64,000 nt of DNA, from positions 248,001 through 312,000 of the forward strand of contig JAVKTT010000002.1 in assembly GCA_031460505.1 (NCBI GenBank), in the 5' to 3' direction. The position numbers and the translations under genes were made by a program. Source of the DNA: JAAYTL01 sp031460505 (GTDB lineage Bacteria > Bacillota > Clostridia > Tissierellales > Tissierellaceae). Position 1 is the stretch's first letter, and each line of letters begins with the position of its first letter. This document shows, in pieces, positions 27,517 to 36,400 of this stretch. Under the pieces are notes generated by a model, which was not told the DNA's origin, made no database searches, and was given only the letters and a program-made list of their open reading frames with translations.

Positions 27517-28248
27517 TTATAAAGCTTGTTTTCTTCTTCTATAAAATATTATAGCAGCGATAATTATTGATACAACGCTAATAAGTTGTGCTACCCTAAT
27601 TGGCCCCCACATTAAGCTGTCTGTTCTTAATCCTTCAATGAAGAATCTTGCAAATGAATAAAGTGCAATATAGAGTAAAAATACTTCTCCGTCAACTTTA
27701 GATTTGTTTCTACTATACCAAAGAAGGAATAAAAACACTAAAAAATTCCATATAGATTCATATAGAAATGTAGGGTGTACCTTTGTACCATTAATCATTA
27801 TTCCCCAAGGTAAGTCTGTAGGACCGCCAAAAGCTTCTTGATTTGTGTAGTTTCCCCATCTACCTATGGCTTGACCTAAAATTATACTGGGAGCTGTAAT
27901 ATCTGCCAGTTCCCAGAAATTTTGCTTCCTTACCTTACAAAATATTAAAGCTACAATAACTGCTCCAATTATACCACCATGAATTGCTAGTCCACCACCA
28001 CGAAAGTTAAGAGCCTCTATAGGATTATCCCTATAAATATCCCAACTGAATATTACATAGTGAATTCTAGCCCCAATTAAAGCTGCAGGGACAGCAAATA
28101 ACAATAGATCTATTACTATTTCTTCATTTATTCCCTTTCTTTTAGCTTCTCTTATAGCTATAATTGTACCAATTAAAAACGCAAATGCTATAAAAATCCC
28201 ATACCATCTTATAGGTATGCCAATAATTTCAAAAGCTACTGGATTCAT
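27517..28248 (-). CDS. lgt: Prolipoprotein diacylglyceryl transferase Lgt
   Basis: A 243-residue membrane enzyme with about seven helices that transfers diacylglyceryl from phosphatidylglycerol to the lipobox cysteine of prolipoproteins. It has the family motifs LAIHGGIIGA and the Lgt signature around GQAIGRWGNYTNQEAFG. One substrate is likely the YhcN-like lipoprotein encoded nearby. Confidence 0.96.
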   Translation of the reverse strand: MNPVAFEIIGIPIRWYGIFIAFAFLIGTIIAIREAKRKGINEEIVIDLLLFAVPAALIGARIHYVIFSWDIYRDNPIEALNFRGGGLAIHGGIIGAVIVALIFCKVRKQNFWELADITAPSIILGQAIGRWGNYTNQEAFGGPTDLPWGIMINGTKVHPTFLYESIWNFLVFLFLLWYSRNKSKVDGEVFLLYIALYSFARFFIEGLRTDSLMWGPIRVAQLISVVSIIIAAIIFYRRRKQAL

Positions 28249-28313
28249 AATTTTCCACCTCTCAATAAGAATTATCTGTTTAGTATATCATAAAAACTTG
28301 ATAATTCCCATAA

Positions 28314-29600
28314 CTATAAAGGCCTTATTATCGATAAGGCAAGATTTTCTTCTTTAAAATGATCTTTAAATCTACTTAGTATATCCTCATAAGTGATTTC
28401 TTTCAATAATTCTAGATAATCAGTAATCATAAAACCACTGAAATAAAGATCAGTAAAGTTATTGGCAATAAATTCAATTGAATTCATTCCTAAAATAAAG
28501 TTACCAAGTTCATTTTTCTTAATTCTCATAAAGTCTTCTTCTGCTAATAACTCTTCAACTGGCATGTTTATCCTATTTACAATACTGTCATATAATTTTT
28601 CAGGATCATTTGATTGACCAACTATAAGGGAGTGTCCATAAGTTTCTTTAGCTGTAAAAAATGAACCAAAATCTCTATCTATTAAGCCTTGTTCATAAAG
28701 TTCATTATAATACTCTGTACTTTCTCCAAATAACATATCCAATATAATATTAGTAACAACATCTTTTTTTATTAATTCTTTACCTTTATATCCAGTATCC
28801 GTATCTTTAAATCCCATATAGAATAATGGCATAGATGTCATCATCTTCTCTTCAACTTTCTTTTCTTTAATTCCAACCGGTTCCTCTGGGAATATCCTTT
28901 CTATATCTTCTGCATTTTTATCGAAGTTTTTCTCAGATTTATTGACTACATCCATGATTTCTTCAAAGGAAAGGTCTCCTATTACAAATAAGACCATGTT
29001 TGAAGGATTATAGAAAGTATTATATGTCTTATAAAGTACTTCTTTATCAATAGTATTGATACTTTCAACAGTTCCAGCTATATCGATTTTAATCGGATGA
29101 TTGTGATACATTGCCCTTAAAAGATTAAAATACACTTTCCAATTTGGATTGTCATCATACATCATAATCTCTTGTGCAATAATACCTTTTTCTTTCTCCA
29201 CATTTTCATCTGTTAAATATGGATTTTGAACAAAGTCTATTAATAATCCTAATCCTTCATAAAAGTTATCTGTAGAATAGAATAAATATGATGTCTGATT
29301 AAAATTTGTATATGCATTCACTTGTGCACCTATATTAGAAAAGCTTTCAAATATATTTGCTTCTTCTTCTTCAAATAACTTATGTTCCAGAAAATGTGCT
29401 ATACCTTCAGGTACTTCAATTTTCTCTGACTCACCTAAAGGTACAAAAGAATTGTCAATTGAACCATAATCAGTACTAAATACGGCATATTTCTTTGTAT
29501 ACCCTGGTTTAGGCATAAAAAATATCTTTAATCCATTATTTGATTCTGTGTATAGAATTTTTTCATCTATTGTATCATTGAATATTTCTTTATAGCTCAT
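28314..29600 (-). CDS. M16 family zinc peptidase, YmfH type
   Basis: A 428-residue M16 (insulinase/pitrilysin-like) protein with an intact inverted zinc motif HFLEH at 69-73 and a downstream glutamate in IIAQEIMMYDDNPN. It pairs with the next upstream gene, whose product lacks the motif, as in the B. subtilis ymfF-ymfH pair; that pair has been linked to EF-P 5-aminopentanol modification. Whether this pair does the same is inference. The start overlaps its partner by 4 bases. Confidence 0.88.
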   Translation of the reverse strand: MSYKEIFNDTIDEKILYTESNNGLKIFFMPKPGYTKKYAVFSTDYGSIDNSFVPLGESEKIEVPEGIAHFLEHKLFEEEEANIFESFSNIGAQVNAYTNFNQTSYLFYSTDNFYEGLGLLIDFVQNPYLTDENVEKEKGIIAQEIMMYDDNPNWKVYFNLLRAMYHNHPIKIDIAGTVESINTIDKEVLYKTYNTFYNPSNMVLFVIGDLSFEEIMDVVNKSEKNFDKNAEDIERIFPEEPVGIKEKKVEEKMMTSMPLFYMGFKDTDTGYKGKELIKKDVVTNIILDMLFGESTEYYNELYEQGLIDRDFGSFFTAKETYGHSLIVGQSNDPEKLYDSIVNRINMPVEELLAEEDFMRIKKNELGNFILGMNSIEFIANNFTDLYFSGFMITDYLELLKEITYEDILSRFKDHFKEENLALSIIRPL

Positions 29601-30883
29601 TTTTTCACCTCTAATTTGTTGGTCTTATTTCTCATGAAATAAATAGTGTCAATTGTAATTTTATTAGCTGCTTCTATTATTTCTTCTTTCTTTACATTTT
29701 GGAAATCTTCTAATATCTTATCTAGGCTTCTATTATCACCTGAAATTAACTGACTAAAGAAAAACTCTGAAATTAAAAATATACTATCTTTTATGGATTC
29801 AGTATTGGTCTTTATAGATTTAATCGATTTGGATATATCCTCTTCTGAGAATTTGCCATCTTTCAATTCATCAAGTTGTTCTCTTATTAGATCAACAGTT
29901 TTGTCAAAATCATCAAATTCAATCCCGCTATCTACAAACATAAGAGATTTATATTTGTATATTGATGAACTTATATAATAGGCTAGACTTTCTTTTTCTC
30001 TAACATTCTTAAATAACTTAGAGTTTGGTCCTCCTCCTAGAATATCACTGGCTAATAGCAATGGATTATACAATCTATCCTTATGATGGATTCCTGCCCT
30101 ATATCCTATAACAAGTTTACCTTGATTAACATCTAATTCATCAACAACAATATTCTTAGTTTGTACAGATTCTATTAAAACGTCATCTGGTATATCAACC
30201 ATTTCTCCTCTTTGGATATTATGATTATTTTTTAAATAATCTATAATCTTGTCATCAACATCACCAACATAAAATATTTCAATTGGACTTGTTTTAAGTA
30301 TCTCTTCATAATGCTCAAATAAGTTCGATTCATCAACATCTTCTAAATCTTCTACATATCCAATTGGATAGATGCCGTATCTCTCGTTTTTACACATGGA
30401 TTCAATACACCTTTCCATAGCATATGTACCTTTATCGTTTATCTTGTTTTCGATTTTTCGTTTTAAATTCTCTTTCTCTTGACTCACATATTTCTCTAAG
30501 AAAACATCATTTTCCAAAACTGGATTGAATATTATCTCATTAAGAATTCGAATTATTTCATTATCATAATCTTCTCCTACATAATTACTTTTGGCCCACT
30601 CCATTGTAAAGCGGATCACATGTCTTTCTCCGCGCTTATTTATACCAACGCTTAAATTTGATCCATATAACTCTTCTAGTTTTCTTTCTAAATCAATTGA
30701 GTTAGGATAGTTTTTACTACCTCTTTTTAAAACTAAAGATAAAAGAGTATTTTTTGTTACTTCTTGCCTTGTTAAAGGTCTAATAAAGTAATAACTCAAT
30801 AAATTTGACTTAAATTTACCCTCATTTATTATATTAAGATATATACCTTTACCCAACTCAATTCTTTCTGATTTTAATCCCAT
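29597..30883 (-). CDS. M16 family peptidase-like protein, YmfF type (no zinc motif)
   Basis: A 428-residue M16-fold protein. The zinc motif HxxEH is absent: the region where it should be reads TLLSLVLKRGSKNYPN. This is the normal state of the non-catalytic partner in M16 heterodimers. A C-terminal M16 domain with GNRAG-like VIGYRAGIHHKDRLYNPLLLASDILGGG is clear. It is encoded first and overlaps the catalytic partner gene by 4 bases, which fits a heterodimer. Confidence 0.87.
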   Translation of the reverse strand: MGLKSERIELGKGIYLNIINEGKFKSNLLSYYFIRPLTRQEVTKNTLLSLVLKRGSKNYPNSIDLERKLEELYGSNLSVGINKRGERHVIRFTMEWAKSNYVGEDYDNEIIRILNEIIFNPVLENDVFLEKYVSQEKENLKRKIENKINDKGTYAMERCIESMCKNERYGIYPIGYVEDLEDVDESNLFEHYEEILKTSPIEIFYVGDVDDKIIDYLKNNHNIQRGEMVDIPDDVLIESVQTKNIVVDELDVNQGKLVIGYRAGIHHKDRLYNPLLLASDILGGGPNSKLFKNVREKESLAYYISSSIYKYKSLMFVDSGIEFDDFDKTVDLIREQLDELKDGKFSEEDISKSIKSIKTNTESIKDSIFLISEFFFSQLISGDNRSLDKILEDFQNVKKEEIIEAANKITIDTIYFMRNKTNKLEVKK

Positions 30884-30975
30884 TTAATGACCTCCTTAAG
30901 TCTATATTTTACTATACCCAAAATTAACCCATTTATTTCTAATTATAACATTATAACACATTATCGAATAATTTC

Positions 30976-31003
30976 ATAAAACAAGCCCATTGACTTGGGC
31001 TTG
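30976..31003 (-). terminator. Terminator after the YhcN-like lipoprotein gene
   Basis: A perfect eight-base stem CAAGCCCA/TGGGCTTG (30982-31003) with a six-base loop, followed by TTTT on the minus strand, just past the stop codon. Confidence 0.75.
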
Positions 31004-31005
31004 CA

Positions 31006-31455
31006 TTAAAATTTGTTTGCAATTTTATTGATATCTTTTACTTGGCTGTCATATGATTTCCCTTGAAGTAAATTAAATACAACATCACTTATTTCACCGA
31101 ATGTTTTAGAGTTATTTGTTACTTTAACATTCTCAATTGAAGCATCTTTTTCTTTTACTTGATAAATTATAGTATTCTCTAATTCTTCCGTGTACTCTTG
31201 ATCAAAAGCCAATACAACCCCAATATATGCATCATTATTAAACACGATAGTTGTTGCATCATCTACTCCATATAATTCTACAACCCAATCAGATATTTTC
31301 TCAGACCTATTCAACAATTCCTTATCTTTTACATTTACTTCAATTAAGTTTTCGTTTTCATCTACTATTTCTGTATTAGTACCCGATTCTGTGTTACAAG
31401 CTACTAATGATAATACAGCTAATACTATTAATAAAATCAATATTTTCTTTTTCAT
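31006..31455 (-). CDS. YhcN/YlaJ-family sporulation lipoprotein
   Basis: A 149-residue secreted lipoprotein. It has a lysine-rich start, a hydrophobic stretch and the lipobox LSLVAC with lipidation cysteine at about residue 20, so it is an Lgt substrate. The mature part resembles the YhcN/YlaJ family (ISDWVVELYGVDDATTIVFNNDAYIGV), lipoproteins of the spore inner membrane. Two adjacent ATG codons exist; the second has better spacing from GGAGGG. It stands alone between terminators. Confidence 0.8.
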   Translation of the reverse strand: MKKKILILLIVLAVLSLVACNTESGTNTEIVDENENLIEVNVKDKELLNRSEKISDWVVELYGVDDATTIVFNNDAYIGVVLAFDQEYTEELENTIIYQVKEKDASIENVKVTNNSKTFGEISDVVFNLLQGKSYDSQVKDINKIANKF

Positions 31456-31522
31456 CATATCCCTCCCATTAATAGCTTTTCATATTTTAGGAATTTTATA
31501 ACAAGAATCAAGATTAAATAAT

Positions 31523-31567
31523 AAAAAAATGCGACAAAGGAGATGAGATATCCAACCCTTTGTCGCA
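31523..31567 (-). terminator. Strong terminator after deoC
   Basis: A perfect 11-base stem (31530-31540 / 31557-31567) around a 16-base loop, followed on the minus strand by seven T, four bases past the deoC stop. Confidence 0.88.
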
Positions 31568-31571
31568 CATT

Positions 31572-32219
31572 TTAATTACCTTCTACAATTTTTATACCAG
31601 AACTTGTACCTAATCTAGTAGCTCCAGCTTCTATCATCTTCTTAGCAGTTTCAAAATCTCTTATACCGCCAGAAGCTTTCACTTCCATTTTATCACCAAC
31701 TACTGATTTCATCAGTTTAACATCTTCTACAGTTGCACCACCTGTGCTAAAACCTGTAGATGTCTTTACAAAATCAGCACCTGCTTCCAATGCTAATTCA
31801 CATGCTATTTTCTTTTCTTCATCAGTTAATAAACAAGTCTCAATAATTACTTTTACAGCAGCTCTATTATTACAAGCATCAACTACTGCCTTAATATCAT
31901 CTTTGACTACTTGGTAATCCTTGTCCTTTAAGGCACCAATATTTATTACCATATCAATTTCAGTTGCTCCCTTATTGATTGCATCCATGGTTTCAAATGC
32001 TTTAACATCCTTAGTGTTTGCTCCCAAAGGAAATCCTATAACCGTTGCTATTTTCACTTCAGTATCCCTCAATAATTCTTTACAAAGTGATACATAATAA
32101 GGGTTTACACAAACTGCTGCAAATTTATACTTAATAGCTTCATTACATAACACTTGAATAGCATCTTTACTAGAATCAGGTTTTAATAAAGTATGATCTA
32201 TCATAGAATTAATATTCAT
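31572..32219 (-). CDS. deoC: Deoxyribose-phosphate aldolase
   Basis: A 215-residue class I aldolase that splits 2-deoxyribose 5-phosphate into glyceraldehyde 3-phosphate and acetaldehyde. The Schiff-base lysine is K152 in DFVKTSTGFS; K181 in VKASGGIRD and D89 complete the usual catalytic set. It is encoded 14 bases after pduL on the same transcript. Confidence 0.96.
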   Translation of the reverse strand: MNINSMIDHTLLKPDSSKDAIQVLCNEAIKYKFAAVCVNPYYVSLCKELLRDTEVKIATVIGFPLGANTKDVKAFETMDAINKGATEIDMVINIGALKDKDYQVVKDDIKAVVDACNNRAAVKVIIETCLLTDEEKKIACELALEAGADFVKTSTGFSTGGATVEDVKLMKSVVGDKMEVKASGGIRDFETAKKMIEAGATRLGTSSGIKIVEGN

Positions 32220-32233
32220 AGTGGCTTTGCCTC

Positions 32234-32806
32234 CTAGTTAATAAGTTCTACTAAATCTCCGTTTCTAACTCCTGCTGCATTACCTTCTTCAAGGTCTACG
32301 TGCATTTCTAATGCATATGAATCACTAACTCTTACTAGAACTTGATCAAATACTAATCCTCTAGGACCACCTACTCTTATGCTTACTACATCTTTATCCT
32401 TTACACCAAATCTTTCTGCATCTGATGTATGCATATGAATATGTCTAGCTGCTACAATAGCACCTTTATCTAATTCTACTTCACCTTTAGGTCCAATTAA
32501 TTTAACTCCTGGAGTGCCTTCTATCTCTCCTGAATTTTTAATCATTGGTTTAATACCTAATGAAAAAGCGTCAGATACTGAAAGTTCAAATTGAGTTTCT
32601 CCTCTTACTGGTCCTAATATTCTAACACCTTTGATTGTTCCTTTAGGTCCTTGGATATCAACTTTTTCTTCAGAAGCATATTGACCTGGTTGGGATAAAT
32701 CCTTAAATTTTGTTAATTCATATCCTTCTCCAAATAATATATCTAAATCCTTTTGGCTTAGATGAATATGTTTGTTTGACATTGCTATTGGTAATGTTTT
32801 TTCCAT
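32234..32806 (-). CDS. pduL: PduL-type phosphate propanoyltransferase / phosphotransacetylase
   Basis: A 190-residue PduL protein with two PduL domains. Metal-binding histidines are visible in NKHIHLSQ (about 12-19) and AARHIHMHTSDAE (about 120-132). It exchanges CoA and phosphate on short acyl groups. The N-terminus is short, without an obvious microcompartment targeting helix, and no pdu or shell genes are nearby, so it probably acts as a cytosolic phosphotransacetylase; that role is inference. Confidence 0.93.
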   Translation of the reverse strand: MEKTLPIAMSNKHIHLSQKDLDILFGEGYELTKFKDLSQPGQYASEEKVDIQGPKGTIKGVRILGPVRGETQFELSVSDAFSLGIKPMIKNSGEIEGTPGVKLIGPKGEVELDKGAIVAARHIHMHTSDAERFGVKDKDVVSIRVGGPRGLVFDQVLVRVSDSYALEMHVDLEEGNAAGVRNGDLVELIN

Positions 32807-32850
32807 TATAATTCCTCCTAATAATTGACAAATTTTCTACTTATATAATA

Positions 32851-32878
32851 ATTATATACTTAAATCATATAAAATCAA
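32851..32878 (-). promoter_or_regulatory. Probable sigma-A promoter for pduL-deoC
   Basis: On the minus strand TTGATT (32873-32878) and TATAAT (32851-32856) are separated by 16 bases, about 45 bases upstream of the pduL start. Confidence 0.5.
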
Positions 32879-32898
32879 ATATATAAACTTAAGAATTG

Positions 32899-33456
32899 CT
32901 AATCTCGTACCATTTTGTTTACATGTTTTATTATTGTAAATACGATGAAAGCCTGAATTGGTAGATTTACTGCAGCATTAATTACTCTTGCCGGTAACAA
33001 TAACATATAGCCTTTTCCAAGAATTTGAGACAACCATAGAGTATTTAATATAATAGAGTTCAATAGAGCTAAAACGAGTTCTACTACAAACACTCTACTG
33101 AATGTAAAATGCTGTCCTAGTCTTGGGTTGTTCCTAAAATATATTGCAAACAGTCCAGGAAGGAACCCGTCTAGCATGGAACTAATTGTAAATCCTGGAT
33201 GATAAGCTCCCATTGGATTTATTAACATTCCAATTAAATCAGCTGCTACTCCAGTAATACCACCTAGCATTGGACCAAATAATAGTCCCGATATAACGAT
33301 TGGTATCTTTCCAAAACCCACCCTAATTGCTGGAAGTCCTCCTAAAATAGGTAGTGTAACAGATAAAAATCGTGTTAATACAATTGATATGGCTGTTAAA
33401 AAAGCAGCCATTACCAGGTATTTAGTTTTTACTTTACCTGTGTTTTTCTTATACAT
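32899..33456 (-). CDS. folT: Folate ECF transporter S component (FolT-like)
   Basis: A 185-residue membrane protein with about six helices and features of the folate S-component family (RVGFGKIPIVISGLLFGPMLGGITGVAADLIG and NPMGAYHPGFTISSMLDG). S components bind a vitamin and use a shared EcfAAT energy module, not encoded here. Folate specificity is strongly supported by the tetrahydrofolate riboswitch upstream. The open frame reaches 33495, but the ATG at 33456 has GAAAGGAG at proper spacing. Confidence 0.93.
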   Translation of the reverse strand: MYKKNTGKVKTKYLVMAAFLTAISIVLTRFLSVTLPILGGLPAIRVGFGKIPIVISGLLFGPMLGGITGVAADLIGMLINPMGAYHPGFTISSMLDGFLPGLFAIYFRNNPRLGQHFTFSRVFVVELVLALLNSIILNTLWLSQILGKGYMLLLPARVINAAVNLPIQAFIVFTIIKHVNKMVRD

Positions 33457-33519
33457 AAAAATTCTCCTTTCTTCGACAGCAACAGAAACTACCATCTTAG
33501 AAAAGAGTTTCTAATTTGG

Positions 33520-33616
33520 TCAGCGGACGCGGTAAAAAATCGCAGAAAAATAAATATTCTTTCGTTTAAAGGCAACTTCCCATCCTTTAACACTTAACGC
33601 TTTTTACCTACTCTGA
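33520..33616 (-). promoter_or_regulatory. Tetrahydrofolate (THF-I, folE motif) riboswitch
   Basis: The minus strand contains the conserved GCGTTAAGTG and GGATGGGA segments. The closing helices are visible: TCAG (33613-33616) with CTGA (33520-33523), and GGTAAAAA with TTTTTACC. Between them lies the conserved AGTA opposite GCGTCCG, as in crystallised THF riboswitches. It ends 63 bases before the folT start. No terminator follows; an anti-Shine-Dalgarno segment CTCTTTTC (33500-33507) could pair with GAAAGGAG (33464-33471), which suggests control of translation. Confidence 0.9.
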
Positions 33617-33631
33617 GTGTCAAATCATTTT

Positions 33632-34567
33632 TTAATTTTGATCTATATTAATGCTATCCTTTAGCCTAATATATTCGGATATTTTATACCCAGATATTAA
33701 AGTAGCAATCACAAAGGATAAAACTGCCATTATTCTATAATACTTAGGGTACGATATAAAGTATGAAAGAACATAAAATATGGCACATAATCCATAAAGC
33801 TGTATAATCTTTCTTTTGTTGAAATCCTTAACTTGGCTCTTAACGCCGTTTCTTCTATCAATAAACCTATCTACTATATAATCTTCCATATCTTTATCGG
33901 TTGGATATCTATCAAGTTTTTTAAGTACTTCTACAATGCTATTAAAATCCATCAATATAACTTTTGTTTTATCTTGGATGCCATCAGTAAAGTGAGTATT
34001 TGTTATTAAAATTCCATCATCAAATTTTAGACTATTTAATTCGTTTAAAAATATATCTACTTCTCTTGTACTAACCTTGTCTTCAGGATTATGTAGAGCA
34101 CACTTTACTCCATATGTGTCTCCATCCTTTGTAAACTTTAAATCCAATGGTATTTGAGTATTCTCTACTTCAACATCATAATAATCTTCTAATATTTTTT
34201 TTATATATTGATTAAAATCTTCTTTGTTGAAATTTGAAAACTCCCTGACTAATTTCTGTTTTTTGAGTTCATTATTAATTTCTTTTGTTTTCTTAATTTT
34301 AGACTTATTTAACATATGGGAATTAACCATTATTACAAAATATACAGCTATGGCAGATATAAACATTGAAAGTAATAATTGATTTGATTTAATAATCAAA
34401 ATAACACTCAATACAATAAAAAATATCCCATATATAAGCACTCGATCTACAAAAGAAGCCCTGTAGGTTTTACCTTTCCTTAATTCCTTAGAATAATAAT
34501 TCTTAAGTATTTTCTTTCTATTGTTTATCAGTGATATTTCCTTTAACTTCTCTATTAATTTTTTCAT
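33632..34567 (-). CDS. Membrane protein with an Mrr-like restriction-endonuclease-fold domain
   Basis: A 311-residue protein. Two hydrophobic helices lie at about 46-85, a cytoplasmic middle domain at about 105-225, and two more helices at about 262-300. The middle part has the look of an Mrr_cat (restriction endonuclease-like) domain: NFNKEDFNQYIKKILEDY, then ENTQIPLDLKF and GDTYGVKCALH, where D and K could be part of a D-x(n)-x-x-K site, but the family call is tentative. The start overlaps the TIGR01906 gene by 50 bases. The target of any nuclease activity is unknown. Confidence 0.6.
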   Translation of the reverse strand: MKKLIEKLKEISLINNRKKILKNYYSKELRKGKTYRASFVDRVLIYGIFFIVLSVILIIKSNQLLLSMFISAIAVYFVIMVNSHMLNKSKIKKTKEINNELKKQKLVREFSNFNKEDFNQYIKKILEDYYDVEVENTQIPLDLKFTKDGDTYGVKCALHNPEDKVSTREVDIFLNELNSLKFDDGILITNTHFTDGIQDKTKVILMDFNSIVEVLKKLDRYPTDKDMEDYIVDRFIDRRNGVKSQVKDFNKRKIIQLYGLCAIFYVLSYFISYPKYYRIMAVLSFVIATLISGYKISEYIRLKDSINIDQN

Positions 34568-35210
34568 CTATTCTCATACCTTTCCTTTTATACAAATATC
34601 CTATTATTTGTATTATTGACAACAAAACAAGGAAAGATAACATGATTCTTATGGCCATTCCCATAAAAAAAGCTTCTGGAAGCATTTGAATCATCAAATC
34701 AGTCTTTGGATTAAGTAACCAAAGATCATTAGTAAAGAATATATAATGAAAATATGTAAAATACTTATTAAAATCTGTTGATGTGAGTAAAGCTAATATT
34801 ATAAATATAGCATAAGTATATAAAGGACCATAGAGTAAAGTTTTCCCTAATTTTATAAATTCCTTTTTATACAATAGCTTTGTAAATATAATAACAGATA
34901 TAATTATTCCAGAATATTTTATTACCCTTGCCATGTCAAAGAGGCCCTGTACATCTCTCATATGTAGAACTTCTCTTTCATTAAAATGTGGATTTAATAA
35001 TTCATCTCCACCTTTACCTTTTAAGTGTAAAATTATATCATCTGTAATCACGCTTAATTCTTTTGTAGATTTTCCAGTTGCATCAGATATATTATACTTT
35101 TCATAAGAGTTCATATAATATGATTTATTATAAGCATTTATTTCAATGGATACAACTAAAATACTTAAACTAATAGAAATAATAAGTAAAACTTGCAAGA
35201 TTTTTTTCAT
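34518..35210 (-). CDS. TIGR01906/DUF1461-family integral membrane protein
   Basis: A 230-residue protein with an N-terminal hydrophobic segment, an extracytoplasmic loop of about 75 residues (YNISDATGKSTKELSVITDD, PHFNEREVLHMRDVQGLF) and four further helices. This matches the TIGR01906 family of membrane proteins of unknown function. The ATG at 35210 is 7 bases from GGGTGG and is preferred over the ATG at 35216. It is in an apparent two- or three-gene unit with the small gene upstream and the Mrr-like membrane gene downstream. Confidence 0.78.
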   Translation of the reverse strand: MKKILQVLLIISISLSILVVSIEINAYNKSYYMNSYEKYNISDATGKSTKELSVITDDIILHLKGKGGDELLNPHFNEREVLHMRDVQGLFDMARVIKYSGIIISVIIFTKLLYKKEFIKLGKTLLYGPLYTYAIFIILALLTSTDFNKYFTYFHYIFFTNDLWLLNPKTDLMIQMLPEAFFMGMAIRIMLSFLVLLSIIQIIGYLYKRKGMRIDEKINREVKGNITDKQ

Positions 35211-35247
35211 TTTCATTCCACCCAATATCATTTTAATCTATTATACA

Positions 35248-35279
35248 TGAATAAAAGGATGAAATCTACTCATCCTTTT
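35248..35279 (-). terminator. Hairpin overlapping the small gene's stop codon
   Basis: A perfect ten-base stem AAAAGGATGA/TCATCCTTTT (35253-35262 / 35270-35279) followed by TTTTATT on the minus strand. It may terminate the threonine operon transcript after the small gene. Confidence 0.6.
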
Positions 35280-35451
35280 AACCCATTGCCTGTTCAAGTT
35301 TACCTAATTCCTTAATAGGAAAATACTTCAATAGCTCTTTATACTGTTCAACAGATAGTCCTCTTACTGTTGTATAAAGTTCAATCTTCTGATTTACATC
35401 TGCTTCTTTAAATCTTTGTAATATGTGTTGAAAGTTAGAATTGTCCTCCAT
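35278..35451 (-). CDS. Small protein of unknown function (57 residues)
   Basis: A 57-residue acidic/helical protein (MEDNSNFQHILQRFKEADV...). I do not recognise a family. AGGAGG lies 7 bases before the chosen ATG; two other ATG/TTG codons upstream are too close to it. It sits 64 bases after thrB and directly before a hairpin, so it could be the last gene of the threonine operon or an independent small gene. Confidence 0.6.
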   Translation of the reverse strand: MEDNSNFQHILQRFKEADVNQKIELYTTVRGLSVEQYKELLKYFPIKELGKLEQAMG

Positions 35452-35515
35452 CAACATTCCTCCTAATAAAATAATCATTATTATTATGAGAATAATTGAT
35501 GACTCTTATGCAAAT

Positions 35516-36400
35516 TTAATTATTTACTATTGAACCAGATAAATTAAGCTTAAGTTCCATAACTCCCCAATTATAATTTAAAAAATCAAGATATAATTTT
35601 ATTTCTTTTGAAAAACTATTATTATCTTCATTTACAATAGCCATGATAGTCGGTCCAGCTCCACTAAGATATACACCCAATGCCCCAAGCTCATCACATT
35701 TTGAAGTGATAATATCAAATCCCTGAATTAACTTCCCTCTATATGGTTGGTGAAGCTTGTCCTTAAATCCATGTTTTAACAAATCAAACTTTCCATTGGA
35801 TAATGCTGATAATAATAAAGCCACTCTACCTGTATTAAATACTCCATCTTTATAATTTATTCGTGACGGAAGAACTTCCCTAGATTCCTTAGTTGATAAA
35901 GTAAAATCAGGAACAATAGCTACAAACTTTAGTCCATTATGAATATCCATTTGATTATAATACACTTCTCCCTCATCCATTATAGATGTTACAAGACCAC
36001 CAAATAATGCAGGGGCAATGTTATCAGGGTGACCTTCTATGTCTGTTGCAAGCTTTAATATTTCTTCATTAGACAGAGGATTACCTGCTAAGGCATTAGC
36101 ACCTAACACGCCACCTAATATACAAGAAGCACTACTTCCTAATCCTCTAGAAATAGGTATCTTTACATCAGCATTAATACTGATTCCTTTTGGAGAATAA
36201 CCAATGGATTCAAAAGTCTTTAACATTGATGCGTAAACTAAGTTATTCTCATAATCATATTGAGCTTCAAAACCATGAATTTCAACACCATTGGATTTCT
36301 CTTCAAATGTAAAAGTATTATACAAATCTAAAGCCAATCCTAATGAGTCAAAACCAGGTCCTAAATTTGCTGAAGTTGCTGGTATCTTAACTTCTACCAT
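35516..36400 (-). CDS. thrB: Homoserine kinase
   Basis: A 294-residue GHMP-family kinase that phosphorylates homoserine. The ATP motif is PISRGLGSSASCILGG, and the N-terminal VKIPATSANLGPGFDSLGLALDLYN and C-terminal LGVYLSGAGPTIMAI are typical of ThrB. The ATG at 36400 is preferred to the GTG at 36409 because AGGTG is then well spaced. It overlaps thrC by 14 bases. Confidence 0.96.
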   Translation of the reverse strand: MVEVKIPATSANLGPGFDSLGLALDLYNTFTFEEKSNGVEIHGFEAQYDYENNLVYASMLKTFESIGYSPKGISINADVKIPISRGLGSSASCILGGVLGANALAGNPLSNEEILKLATDIEGHPDNIAPALFGGLVTSIMDEGEVYYNQMDIHNGLKFVAIVPDFTLSTKESREVLPSRINYKDGVFNTGRVALLLSALSNGKFDLLKHGFKDKLHQPYRGKLIQGFDIITSKCDELGALGVYLSGAGPTIMAIVNEDNNSFSKEIKLYLDFLNYNWGVMELKLNLSGSIVNN

